Source: Tetrapyrgos nigripes (Eukaryota; Basidiomycota; Agaricomycetes; Agaricales; Campanellaceae). Taken from it: DNA of 64,000 nt. The stretch covers positions 579,107 to 643,106 of the forward strand of contig JAACJM010000027.1 of assembly GCA_013368315.1 (NCBI GenBank), read 5' to 3'. Below, one piece after another: positions 54,150 to 63,940 of the stretch. Under the pieces are notes generated by a model, which was not told the DNA's origin, made no database searches, and saw only the letters and a list, made by a program, of their open reading frames with translations. A program made the position numbers and the translations under genes. How positions within the stretch are numbered: the first letter of the stretch is position 1; each line of letters opens with the position of its first letter.

Positions 54150-55720
54150 CAGGATCGACATATCATTATATGTTTGGTATCAACTCAAAACCAGAAGGAG
54201 AGAATCATTCAACATCTATTCCACAGATCTGCTCCCGGTTGGAAGGTGTCAACTACATATTTCTTGATGAAGTTTCAATGTTGTCATGTAAAGACATGTA
54301 CAAGATCAGTGCAAAGTTAGCCCTTGCTTTAAGCATGCCTCATCTTCCTTTTGGAGGAATGAACATGATTTTTGCTGGTGACTTTGGTCAGCTGCCCCCT
54401 GCTATAGGTGGTGAAAGTGTAGCATTTTACAGTCATTCTATTGGTCACTCACCAAAATCAAGAGCAGATCAAGAAAGTGCTATAGGCCAGCATCTCTGGC
54501 ATCAAGTAACTACAGTTGTAATGCTTAGAAAAAACATGAGACAAACTGAAACATCGGAAAAAGATGATAATTATCGAAAGGCTCTGGAGAATATGCGGTA
54601 TAAGTCATGTACCTCAGAAGATATTGCTTTTTTGCGAACACTAATATCAAACCCTAATGAGCCTAGCAAGTCACTCAGAAATAAAAATTTCCGTAATACT
54701 CCTATTATTCTTACTTATAATAAACATAAAGATGTAGCTAACAAGCTTGGAACAGAACGCTTTGCTGCTGAAACAGGACAGACGTTGATGTCTTTTTATT
54801 CAGAAGATGAACAGGTTGTTCTGGAAGATATTCCAGAAAATGAAAAACAGCATAGAAAAAGACGCAAGTCAAAGAGATTCAAAGTCAATAATAAAGTTCA
54901 ACATGAGTTATGGACTCAACCCCATTCTTATAATGATAGAAAAATCCCTGGTAGACTGGATCTATGTCTAGGAATGCCTGTCATGATTAGATATAACAGT
55001 GCTACTGAACTCTGTATTACTAAGGGACAAGAAGGGCATGTCCATAGCTGGAAAGAGAAAGTGGGCAACCATGGCAAGCCTGTCTTAGATGTTCTTTTTA
55101 TTAAACTACATAACCCCCCTAAACCTCCATCTCCAATTCAATTTGAGGGTCTTCCTGAAAATGTAGTACCAATAACTCGAAATACTGTCAGAATTGAATG
55201 CAAACTTTCAGATGATTCCCAAATTGCCATATCCCGTACTCAAGTTGAAGTACTTCCCAATTTTGCTATGACAGATTTTGCATCTCAAGGCAAAACAAGA
55301 AATTGGAATGTGGTTGACATTAATAATAGCAGAGATTTCCGAGCTATATATACTGCATTATCACGCAGCTCCTGTGCTGACCAAACATTAGTCCTTCAAG
55401 GATTCAATGGAAGTCTTCTTACAGGAGGCCTGAAAAACAAAGGGGGATATAGACAGGAATTGAGAGAGCTAGAAATCTTAGATGAAATAAGTAAACTTAA
55501 ACATTTAGGCCTCTTATCAGCCTCAGTCTCAGGTGATCGACGTTCAATGCTGATTAAATCTTTCCGCACTATAAAAGGTAAAAGCTTTGTACCTGCTTTT
55601 GCACACAATCTATTGTGTGGAATGATAGTGATCCTTTACCTGACACTTTTGAGTCTGGAGAAACATGGCAGATCATTGCTGATGATAAAATACATCAACA
55701 GAAGAAATCTACACAACTGA
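54119..55720 (+). pseudogene. Helitron Pif1-like helicase part
   Basis: Continues the helicase in a new frame: PTGNAAALLAGSTYHYMFG, then Walker B YIFLDEVSMLS (about 54260), MNMIFAGDFGQLPPA (about 54360-54400), LRKNMRQTETSEKDD, NTPIILTYNKHKDVANKLG, GRLDLCLGMPVMIRYNSATE, FAMTDFASQGKTRN and the C-terminal FRAIYTALSRSSCADQTLVL (about 55340-55390). These are the SF1B helicase motifs of Pif1/RecD type that unwind DNA during rolling-circle transposition. The frame ends at 55720 after a tail with no recognised domain. Confidence 0.9.
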
Positions 55721-56646
55721 GAGGTAATTTTAAACCAGCACTAGGAGCTGTAACTAATGTATCAACTTCAAGTCTCAAAAGGAAAAGTAGGTCTGAAGAA
55801 GTAATTAATGACATTCCTTTGAAGAAGCTTAAAGAAGATAAGAATATTTCTACTGAATCTACCCAGCTACTTTCTTTCTTAAACTGGTCCAATAATAGCT
55901 GAGCCTATGATTCTGCTATAATGTTACTTGACTATTTACACTCAAATTATTCAGAAAAATTTCAAATAGAAGCATCTCATTTTACACAAATACTCTCCAC
56001 AGAGTTGGCTAGTGCCTTTCAGTCTAATGTTGTTGACCTTGCACCTTGCAGAGAAAGCTTAAGACTGGGTCTCCATCACATTGATCCTGAAGCCTTTCCA
56101 TACGGTGAGTATGCAGATGCTAGTGAAGTCCTACTTCAACTGACTCAATCAGATATGCCCTTTTCTAAACGAAGGGTTGTATGTAGTAATGACCATACTT
56201 TCAAGCCTTGGAAGAATAGAAACAATATGCTTTTATACACTTCAACACGTGCATATCATTCCACTCAGGAATGGTTGGACAATTACACCCAGCCTTTTGG
56301 ATGGAACTGCCAAACCTGTCATACTGAGCTTCAGACAATTGTTGAATTTATCAGATTCCCAGAATTTTTCTTACTTTATATTCCAATAAATGTCTCAACA
56401 CAGGTTGATAAGATTGTTAATCTCACAGTTAATCAGCAGCAAAGAGTATACCATCTGAAAGCAGTCATCTATTTTGGGGACAGACATTTTATTCTAAGAA
56501 TAATCAGTGATACAGGAGATTACATCTATGATGGTATGAAAAATGGCTTTCCTCAAAAAGTTAGCTCCCAAATTAGTGAGAATGAAATGATATCATATTA
56601 TGAAGGTAGAAAGGCAGCAACATTGCTCTACATTAAAGTTGGTTGA
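55615..56646 (+). pseudogene. Ubiquitin-protease-like (C19) protein of the Helitron
   Basis: One frame from 55615 to 56646 interrupted once. Upstream is a Lys/Ser-rich linker; then SFLNWSNNS, TGA (55900-55902), AYDSAIMLLDYLHSNYSEKF. The expected Cys box of ubiquitin-specific proteases here is NNSCAYD, so the stop replaces the catalytic cysteine codon. The C-terminal part has WNCQTCHTELQT (paired cysteines), FFLLYIPINVSTQVDKIVN and YHLKAVIYFGDRHFILRI followed by YDGM, the expected His box (DRHF). Such a domain is known to me from other mushroom Helitrons; its role in transposition is not established. As it stands this copy cannot make active enzyme. Confidence 0.65.
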
Positions 56647-56661
56647 AACCTGATTACTTGG

Positions 56662-56704
56662 GCTTGTTACTGCCACGCGAAGCGGTGGCCCACAGCTCCT
56701 TCAT
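56662..56704 (+). other. Helitron 3' terminus with subterminal hairpin
   Basis: GGGCTTGTTACTGCCACGCG then GCCACGCGAAGCGGTGGC hairpin and CCCACAGCTCCTTCAT. The same end, with small changes, is seen at 31386-31430 (minus), 41250-41300, 31329-31381 and 42812-42862, giving a family consensus in this window. Confidence 0.85.
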
Positions 56705-56945
56705 TGTACTATCAAGTACAATAGAATCTTATTGTTACTCTAGTATTAGTTTACATGTATTTGTACCTCCTCAAAGGTATATAAGGACTCGTAGATAGTC
56801 CTCCAAATAACAAGTTTTATACTTAACTCTCATCGCTCAATAAGCCTCTTACAAAGCCTTACAAGCTACTCTCTATCCACAGGTAAGTTGCGTAGTTGCC
56901 ACTGGCGTCTAGTAGTGTACAGGACCGTACCATGCCTGCTTAACA
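56705..56945 (+). repeat. Copia 5' LTR, second part
   Basis: Resumes TGTACTATCAAGTACAATAG and ends CTGCTTAACA. It differs from 62682-62920 by about three substitutions and two single-base indels. It includes a TATATAAGG box (56776-56784), a plausible promoter element for the retrotransposon. Confidence 0.92.
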
Positions 56946-56957
56946 GGTTATGGGCCC
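56946..56957 (+). other. Copia primer-binding site, half-tRNA type
   Basis: Directly after the LTR stands GGTTATGGGCCC. It is complementary, with one mismatch, to the anticodon-arm sequence GGGCTCATAACC of initiator tRNA-Met. Copia-group elements are known to prime from such internal tRNA-iMet fragments. Assignment is from pattern recall, not from a tRNA in this window. Confidence 0.6.
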
Positions 56958-57261
56958 CGAAGGCCCTTGGGAGCGCCTTTAATGGCTGCAAACCATAGAC
57001 TTCGCATACTACCTGGATGGCGCCTTCATGCAGCCTGTGGCACCCTTTGTGGCAGCCTGCGTCGCCTTTAAATGGCTTGACGATACGTCCAACAGCGCAG
57101 GACTTACGTCCAGCTGCAGTTGTTGACGATCTAGGGAGTAGTCACTGTCATGGCACGTTCATCGCTGCCTCTCTTCACTTTCTCATGGCACATTTATTGC
57201 TGCCTTCTTATGCTGCATATGGATAAATGCTGACAGTTGACCTTCCCAGAACTTATCAAAG

Positions 57262-58190
57262 ATGTCTTCCAACGTTTTGATGACCACTGTCCCCGTCTTC
57301 TCCGGTGTTGATTTCAACATCTGGGCCGACATTCTTCTCTCCTGGCTCCAGGCCACTGGACTTAGTTCAGTCCTTGGCTCTGATCGCCCTAGCGACGCCA
57401 CCGTGAGTTCTGTCTCTCCTCTATCTGCTGAAGATACGGGGCTCAAGCTGAGGCTATCACGGCGGCTCTAAAGAAACAGGCCGACTGGGATGAGAAGAAC
57501 GATAAGGCCATTGGGTCAATCAAGCTTCGTCTTTCTCCTGCTATTCGTCAGAAGACACTCGGTATGACTAGTGCCAAAGAAATTTGGACTACTCTCAAAA
57601 ATACCTACGGGAAACCTGGTGTTTCCGCAGTCTACACGACTTTAAACGTGCCACTTCCATCACCATTCCTAACGACGCTAATCCTAGTGCTGCAATCGAG
57701 CTTATTCGCATGCACTTCGATAGGGTTAGTGCCGCTGGTATCTCTACTGATACTACCGACTCCACAACTCCAACACTCCAGCTTCCATTACAAAATCCCC
57801 AATTTCCTCATAGTCATGTTCATCATATCGAAACTCCCTCCCAGATATGAGTATATCATCAATCAATATACTCAAATCTATCTCACAAATCGACAATCAA
57901 GATCTTGATGAACTGCAAAGCGAGATTGTCAATGTCTGGGAATCTCGCCAAGGGGCTTTGAAGGGAAAACCACAGGCCAACCGTCTTTCAGCTGTCAAGC
58001 GAAAGGACGGTAATCCTAGTTTCCAACAGCAGCAGCAGCAGTGCAGCAGCAGCGCTAACGGAGATAATAAAGGAAAAGGCAAGGGAAAGGGAAAGGGCAA
58101 AGCTCATTTCCGTCGAGGAGGTCGATGGAAAAACGAACAGGCCAAGAGACAGGGCAGGCACATCTCGTTCATGGGGATATGTCTCCCATG
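57262..58190 (+). pseudogene. Copia gag
   Basis: ATG 57262 (MSSNVLMTTVPVFSGVDFNI, WADILLSWLQATGL) starts a gag of the UBN2 type. It continues in other frames as AALKKQADWDEKNDKAIGSI and KEIWTTLKNTYGKPGVSAVY (57480-57640), DFKRATSITIPNDANPSAAI (57640-57700), KLPPRYEYIINQYTQ (about 57830-57880) and DELQSEIVNVWESRQG, then a glutamine run and a Lys-Gly run (58030-58100). At least three frame changes (near 57450, 57635, 57870) break it. No CCHC zinc knuckle is seen. Confidence 0.8.
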
Positions 58191-59352
58191 ATGCACACAG
58201 TCACCTTCGTCGACACGCCCGCTGCAGTTGATTCCCGTAAGCCATTCTTCATGGAAACGGAAAAGCCTTTTGACGCCTTTTTCACAGGTACCAAAAGAGC
58301 TATCAATCTTGCACGCGATATTGGCGTGAGACCATCTGGTGAGACTGTTGCTGCTCTTGAGGATGTAGTCATGTCTAACCCTGATCTTTCCTCTTTCACT
58401 CCCCTTACCCCTGCTCCTCGTCCCAAACGCACTCTCACGGAACGCATCTATTGGAATAATCTCCAATCATCTTCTGATGGTTGGGGATGTAATGACAACT
58501 GGAATGATGCCTTCACTCGTTCGGTCGGAACTCAGACCGATTCAGATGCCGATATGGGATGCGCTCAGGAAGAAGATGCCAGTTGGAACGAGGACACTCT
58601 GGTGAACACCTCGGAACTCGGAAGTGTGTTTGGCTCCACAACGACGGAGTCAGGTGTAAAGGTACCGCAGGACACAAGGACCCCTGTTCCACTTATCGAC
58701 CGTCTTGCCTCGGATCCTGCTGCCGAGATAATGGAGTGCGGAATTCACCTTGGGGAGAGATTCCAGAATCCCGAGGACCCTCTCCACATCTATGGGGAAG
58801 GGCAACTCCATTCCGAGCAGTAGTGAACGCCTGTGCATCAACGGGCACTCTTTCTCTGGTCCAACGCCTTGCTGCAGTCCGCAGCGAGATGCAAAGTGGC
58901 TCACTGCCTGCACATCCCAGTGGCATGACCACTCAGTCCTTACCCTCCAGTCGTGTTGCAAGCCCAACACCTGGAACGACTTCAACGGGATGGGAATGGC
59001 TAACTCCTCATCTCGAAAACGAGGATGGAAGGTACGACGAGCTGCTCGATTGGCAGAGAGACGCAACAGTCGGACTAGGAGGAATGGAAATGGAGGAGGA
59101 ATTACCATCCAGGGTCCCGACTCCGAGTTCAATGCCAGAACTCCGGAGCATGTCTCCAGCCTATCCAGCACCAGCGACCTCGAGTATATGTCGACTCCGC
59201 ATCGCTCAGCAGGATGAGCCACTCTACAGATCCCGGAGAGGCAACTTCGTCAGCGAGTATTGCCGCATAGGACATGGTCAGACGGAATTCCAAGTCCAAG
59301 ACCTTCTACACCCATGGTTCAACCAGTGCCAAATAATTATGGTTGGTCCCTA
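58191..59352 (+). pseudogene. Copia gag-protease spacer region, unknown domain
   Basis: About 1.1 kb between gag and protease. In one frame (58200-58560) it reads TVTFVDTPAAVDSRKPFFME. In the next (58559-59353) it has a Cys/His-rich segment RRCQLERGHSGEHLGTRKCV, then RCKGTAGHKDPC, that looks like a zinc-binding module, followed by Ser/Pro-rich sequence. This region is longer than the usual copia gag-protease spacer and I do not recognise the module. A shift between frames occurs near 58560. Confidence 0.4.
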
Positions 59353-59844
59353 GACTCTGAGGTGTCTGGCATGGACAACGGTTATCTCAGGTCAGATCTC
59401 ACTTCAGATCTTATGAATAAAAGTACTGATGCGCTTTTTCCAGCAGCTCGTAATATGGAAGCAGGTTCTTCATGTATATATTTATTACATACCGCTCCTC
59501 TGGGTTTAACAACCCCTTTTATTTATAATGAACTGTACACTAGCCCTGGCGGCAACAATAAATATTTATGTGCCTGTGGCACTTTGTTTTCATTATGCCA
59601 GAAGTGTAAGAAGAAGAGATCTGATACTGTCAAAATCCACTTCGGTGATGGATGGTTACTTGACTCTGGAGCATCAGCACATTTTACGTTCGACATCAAT
59701 GACTTTGTTGAATTGAGTTATATAAAACCAATTCCAGTGAAAACTGCCAATGGATTCACGAATATTCGTGCATCCGGAACAGTCCTGATCTCTCAACGTA
59801 AAAGAGTTATGAAATTAGATCCGGTCTATTACATTCCCATCTAA
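59353..59844 (+). pseudogene. Copia protease
   Basis: In the frame open from 59260, the aspartic protease has active site GWLLDSGASAHFTFD (about 59650-59690) and the copia-type sequel ANGFTNIRASGTVLI, PVYYIPI. A cysteine-rich CACGTLFSLCQKCKKK segment precedes it (59570-59615). The frame stops at 59842, where the polyprotein should continue, so a frameshift follows. Confidence 0.8.
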
Positions 59845-61050
59845 ATCAACGACTCTTATCTGTCGGTCAATTCTTAAATGACAACATGCTTATGCACGGT
59901 AACTCCGATCATATCACCATTCGAGAAATACAACATTCTTGACTTTCTCAAAGCGTATACCGGAAGAAACGCTATACTATCTTCCACACAAATCGAAAAT
60001 TGTCGCTTCTAAAGCCAATCTTTTGATTTATCTTATCAACTACGAGATCTTACATCGTCGTATAGGGCATCCCTCTCGTGATGTTCTAAAACATGTCCGA
60101 CAACACACCCTTGGCACTCCTGAATTCATCATTCCGAAGGAGCTTCCTTTGTGCAAAGGCTGTCTTGAAGGCAAAACTCCCAAACAGCTTACCCTCCTAA
60201 CCAACGACGTGCTACTCGTCCTTTCCAAATTATCCATACGATTTGAAGGAATTCCCCACGATCTCTTACCACAAGTACAAGTATATAATCGTCTTCTTTG
60301 ATGATTACACTTCAGATGCTTGGGTACGATTTCTTAAAGACAAAAACAACCACTAACTGCCACTCGCCAGTTCCTTGCGATGGTAGAAACTCAATATAAG
60401 ACGAAAGTCGAACAGTGGATGTCTGATATGGGTGGTGAATTCATCAAAGGTACCTACCGAGAAATGTTACTCGAGAAGGGTATTAGAATCCTTAAAAGTG
60501 CACCATACATTCATCAACAGAATGGTCGTGCGAGCGCTTTATACACCTAATGGATAAGGCACTGGCAATGATGAAGCTAGTGTGTCTACCTGAATCTTGG
60601 TGGGAATATGCTGTCTGTCATGGATTGTATGTCTATCGACGTACTCCCTTACGACGACACAAATGGATAACTCCATTTGAAATGCTTGAAAAGGAAAAAC
60701 CGCGTATCGATCATTTGCGAGTTTTTGGCTGTGGAGCTTATGTCTTTAAACCCGAGGAAACTCGAAAGAACAAACTCGCTTCCAAGTCAGAACTCATGAC
60801 GTATCTTGGTGTAGCACTGGGAGAACGTGGAAATCTTTTCATGCGTACAAACAATGCAGAATTTACATCCCCGCAAGCCGTGTTTGAGGAAGACTTCTTT
60901 CCTCGATGTAAAACTCAATCTCGTGGTTCGAAACAACTTCCTATTGAGTCGTCGCAAAGCGATGACACTCCTCTACCACAACCAATCCCTGACGATGATG
61001 ATGAAGAGGAAAGTCATTCAAAACCGATGGGTCTTCGACATCAAGTCTGA
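59845..61050 (+). pseudogene. Copia integrase
   Basis: The zinc-binding pre-integrase segment is at 60040-60180 (LHRRIGHPSRDVLKH...LPLCKGCLEGKTP; His/His/Cys/Cys). The DDE core is split over frames: IIVFFDDYTSDAWVRFLKD (first Asp, about 60290), MSDMGGEFIKGTYREML (second Asp, about 60425) and HQQNGRASAL near 60530, where the conserved glutamate (usually NGRAER) cannot be seen, then from 60550 AMMKLVCLPESWWEYAV and the C-terminal RIDHLRVFGCGAYVFKPEE. Frameshifts near 60240, 60350 and 60545 inactivate it. Confidence 0.82.
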
Positions 61051-62437
61051 TGGTCGTAAAAAGGCAAGACTCGTTGCAAAAGGTTTTTCACAGATCGAAG
61101 GCATAGACTTTGATCAAGTGTATTCGCCTGTTGTTCGATTCGAGACTGTGCGCTTAATCTTCGCTTTAGCTGCACTTAAAGGTTGGCACGTGTCCGGTGT
61201 CGACGTCTGATCAGCCTATTTATATGGCTTACTCGATGAAGAAATCTATATGGAACAACCGGAAGCCTTTAAAGAAAAGGGACAAGAGCATAAAGTCATT
61301 CGGCTTCTTCGTGCTCTTTACGGACTCAAACAAGCAGGACTTGCGTGGTGGAAAAGTCTTGATAAGTCCATGGCAGAACTTGGTTTTAAATGAATCATTT
61401 CCAACGCCAGAATCTTCATTCACAAACGCTATGACACCAACAATGATCTTATTGAAAATTCTATCGTTATTGCCATAGTCTATGTGGATGACGCTCTATT
61501 CTGTGGAGCTAACAAAGCCTTAGTCTTATGACTCAAAGGAAACTTTATGAAGAGATGGGAATGTAGGGATCTAGGCGATGCCAAAGAATTCCTTAGGATG
61601 AGAATTACCAGGAAAGGCAGCAAGGTCTCTTTAGACCAGTGCGCTTATCTGGATAAAATCCTAGAGACATATGGAATGCAAAACGCGAAAGCTTCTGCTA
61701 CCCCATTACCTGCCAATTATCACCCTCTTCCTCTTCCAAAAGACGCTCCTGTCAACTATACTCTTCGCCAAAATTATCAGGAGATAATCGGATCCTTACT
61801 CTACTTAATGTTAGGAACACGTCCTGATATCTCCTTTGCTGTAACAAAACTTGCGCAATTTGCTACAAACCCCTCACAAGAACACTACAATAAGGTGAAA
61901 GACATTTGCCGTTACCTCATTGGCACTAGAAAATATGCTCTTGTATACAACGGTCGAGGGGGAGAAGGCTTATCAGCCTACACAGACTCCAATTGGGGAT
62001 CAGATCCTGGATCTCGCAAATCTCAAACTGGCTTCTTTCTACAATTAGCCCAAGCACCATTCAGCTGGACGTCTAGACAACAAAAAACCGTTGCTCTATC
62101 TTCGACTGAAGCTGAATATATGGCACTTAGTGACTGCAGTCAACAAGTATTCTGGATCAAGACTCTTCTCAGTGAAATCGAATATCCTCTCCACGCTATC
62201 CCAATTTACGGTGACAATCAGGGATCAATTTTTATTGCATCAAACCCTGTCACGGATAAGCAAACCAAGCACATTGATATTCGATATCATTTTGTCCGAG
62301 AAAAAGTCGTCAACGAGACAATCAAGTTATTCTTCATTGAAGGAAGCAATAACCCTGCAGATCTACTCACTAAAGCTCTCAATCGAGTAAAGTTTGAGAA
62401 GTTCAGGAAACAATTAGGACTTCAGTTTTATAATTGA
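61010..62437 (+). pseudogene. Copia reverse transcriptase and RNase H
   Basis: Starts KPMGLRHQV / RWVFDIKSDGRKKARLVAKG over a frame change near 61040. RT motifs: FDQVYSPVVRFETVRLIFAL, SAYLYGLLDEEIYMEQPEAF, RLLRALYGLKQAGLAWWKSL and the catalytic IVYVDDALFCG (about 61480). From 61547 the frame is open to the end: MKRWECRDLGDAKEFL, IIGSLLYLMLGTRPDISFAV and RNase H with LSAYTDSNWGSDPGSRKSQT, ALSSTEAEYMALSDCS, HIDIRYHFVREKV, ADLLTKAL. Three in-frame TGA codons (near 61208, 61391 and 61530) interrupt the RT; GFK-stop-IISNA stands where GFKR is usual. Confidence 0.88.
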
Positions 62438-62543
62438 AGAACGTCCTGTAAATCGCATCGAAAATATCAAGGCACTAGATCCCTTCCTTCCATGGCTGCT
62501 TACAGCGCCTACCTATGCTTACACACACTACTGTGCTGCTTAG

Positions 62544-62552
62544 CAAGGGGAG
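62544..62552 (+). other. Copia polypurine tract
   Basis: CAAGGGGAG stands immediately before the 3' LTR, the position and composition expected for the second-strand primer. 62438-62543 before it shows no gene. Confidence 0.7.
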
Positions 62553-62920
62553 TGTTGAATTGGCGCATTCAGTTGCAGCCATCAACGTCATCTATGTAGA
62601 ACAATAGTAGTAGTTATAAATAGAACAATAAGATTATATAGACAATAGATGTAGTACGACAATAGTGTACGAAACCAGCATTGTACTATCAAGTACAATA
62701 GAATCTTATTGTTACTCTAGTATTAGTTTACATGTATTTGTACCTCCTCAAAGGTATATAAGGACTCGTAGATAGTCCTCCAAATAACAAGTTTTATACT
62801 TAACTCTCATCGCTCAATAAGCCTCTTACAAGCCTTACAAGCTACTCTCTATCCACAGGTAAGTTGCGTAGTTGCCACTGCGTTTAGTAGTGTACAGGAC
62901 CATACCATGCCTGCTCAACA
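62553..62920 (+). repeat. Copia 3' LTR (intact)
   Basis: 368 bases, TGTTGAATTGGCGC to CTCAACA, followed by the duplication GAACC (62921-62925). It serves as the empty-site reference for the Helitron insertion (AGCAT/TGTACT at 62679-62686) and has a TATATAAGG box at about 62753. Confidence 0.94.
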
Positions 62921-63940
62921 GAACCCAACCAAGGAAAGAAAAAGAACGGCAATTACAGCCCTGCAACCAATCCAACAACACCAATACCCAGCCCTACAAA
63001 AACTCCCCACCATTTTCTTTCTAACACTCCAATTACTCCCTTCCGAACGCTCTGGTTCCCTTCCCTATATGCCCGTCTGAGGTATCTGAGTTGCTATGTC
63101 ATGATTTTGCAGCGTGGCCTCTTGGGTGCGTGGGGTGACAGGGCCGAATTCTTGGATCAGATGAGGAGGGACAGGGCGGGGGAAAGAGAGGAGGAGGAAA
63201 AAGGACGAGGACGAGGGGTCAGCATAAGTCTGTGCTTGGAGTAGACAGAGGAAATCAAGAAAAGAAAAAATCAAAGAGAAAAAATGGAGAGGATACGAAT
63301 GAAATGGAGGGCAGCAAAGCCACGACGAACAACAGGGCCTCAGACATTGACGTGATGGGAAAGACTCAGGTAAAAGGAACGCAAAACACTCTGAAACCCG
63401 AACTGAACCAACTCACCAAACCAACAGTGAGCCTATCCAACCTCTGCCGCCTTTCCTATAGGCTATCCGTTAACTTCCCTGTTACCTTCCCTGTCACCAA
63501 CCGCGGATATATTACAGCCAGCCTTGTTCCTGGTTTCTTGGTTGGCCTGACTCAGAGGCGGATTTGCGAACTATTATTCGGATTTGTCTATATTGGATGT
63601 ACGGTGCGCGATGAGGGAGCGTATGGCTAGGGAGAGGGGAGCTGGTGGAGGTTTTTCTGTAACGAAGACAGAACGAAGGAACTAGGGTAAGAAAGATAAT
63701 ACAAGGAAGGGGACGGATAATAGAGTGCAACAAAGGAAGGACAGAAGGCAGTGAGGAGGAAACGAGCAAAAGACAGCGGGAGACAATAGTGGGGGGAGAA
63801 GACAGGCAAACGTACCCAAGAAATCCCAGGACGTCTTCCTTAATGCTAAACACCGCCAATTCATCCCCATCCTGCACGAAAGACTCGAATGCCCAATCCA
63901 ACCTTTCATGCTTTACTCGCTGAGAGAGGAGGCTCATAGG
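62921..63940. repeat. Duplicated locus, copy 2, right part
   Basis: Matches 32112-32475 (to about 63290) and then, across the place where copy 1 carries the 12.7-kb unit, 45192-46010. Landmarks are CCCGTCTGAGGTATCTGAGT, CTTGGATCAGATGAGGAGGG and GTAGACAGAGGAAAT. It contains minus-strand gene remnants. The last 60 bases of the window (63941-64000) show nothing more. Confidence 0.7.
63814..63937 (-). CDS. First exon of unknown gene (copy 2)
   Basis: Minus strand, ATG 63937: MSLLSQRVKHERLDWAFESF, VQDGDELAVFSIKEDVLGFL, ending at a GTACGT donor (about 63815). Paralogue of the exon at 45727-45840. Later exons should lie downstream on the minus strand; the conserved LRYLRR...RKG stretch that spans the copia insertion point (63060 to 47950) is a candidate. 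Family not recognised. The copia insertion would have destroyed this copy. Confidence 0.45.

Larger units (their letters stand above)
48083..56704 (+). mobile_element. 8.6-kb Helitron nested in the copia LTR
   Basis: Starts TACGAGGCCCTTTAGGG and ends GGGCTTGTTACTGCCACGCG, hairpin GCCACGCGAAGCGGTGGC, CCCACAGCTCCTTCAT. The copia 3' LTR gives the empty site: AGCAT joined to TGTACT, so the target is T/T with no duplication. The 5' motif TACGAGGCC has a near-inverse GGGCTTGTTA some 40 bases inside the 3' end, ahead of the hairpin. Such asymmetric inverted repeats plus T/T insertion are the marks of Helitron2-type elements. It encodes an N-terminal protein, a HUH Rep, a Pif1-like helicase and a ubiquitin-protease-like protein, all with frameshifts or stops. 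The element is visibly more AT-rich than its surroundings. Confidence 0.92.
47954..62920 (+). mobile_element. Ty1/copia retrotransposon split by a Helitron
   Basis: LTRs begin TGTTGAATTGGCGC and end CTCAACA (3') or CTTAACA (5'). A perfect 5-base duplication GAACC flanks the element (47949-47953 and 62921-62925). The 5' LTR is interrupted after 129 bases by the 8.6-kb Helitron and resumes at 56705. Without it the copia is about 6.3 kb with gag, protease, integrase, reverse transcriptase and RNase H in Ty1/copia order. LTR pieces differ from the 3' LTR by only about three substitutions and two 1-base indels, so insertion was recent, yet the coding region carries several frameshifts and TGA stops. 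Confidence 0.93.

Noticed and set aside
55900..55902. Selenocysteine at the TGA in the protease Cys box
   Set aside because: Mushrooms are not known to use selenocysteine, no SECIS-like structure was sought or seen, and other in-frame TGA codons in this window point to mutation.
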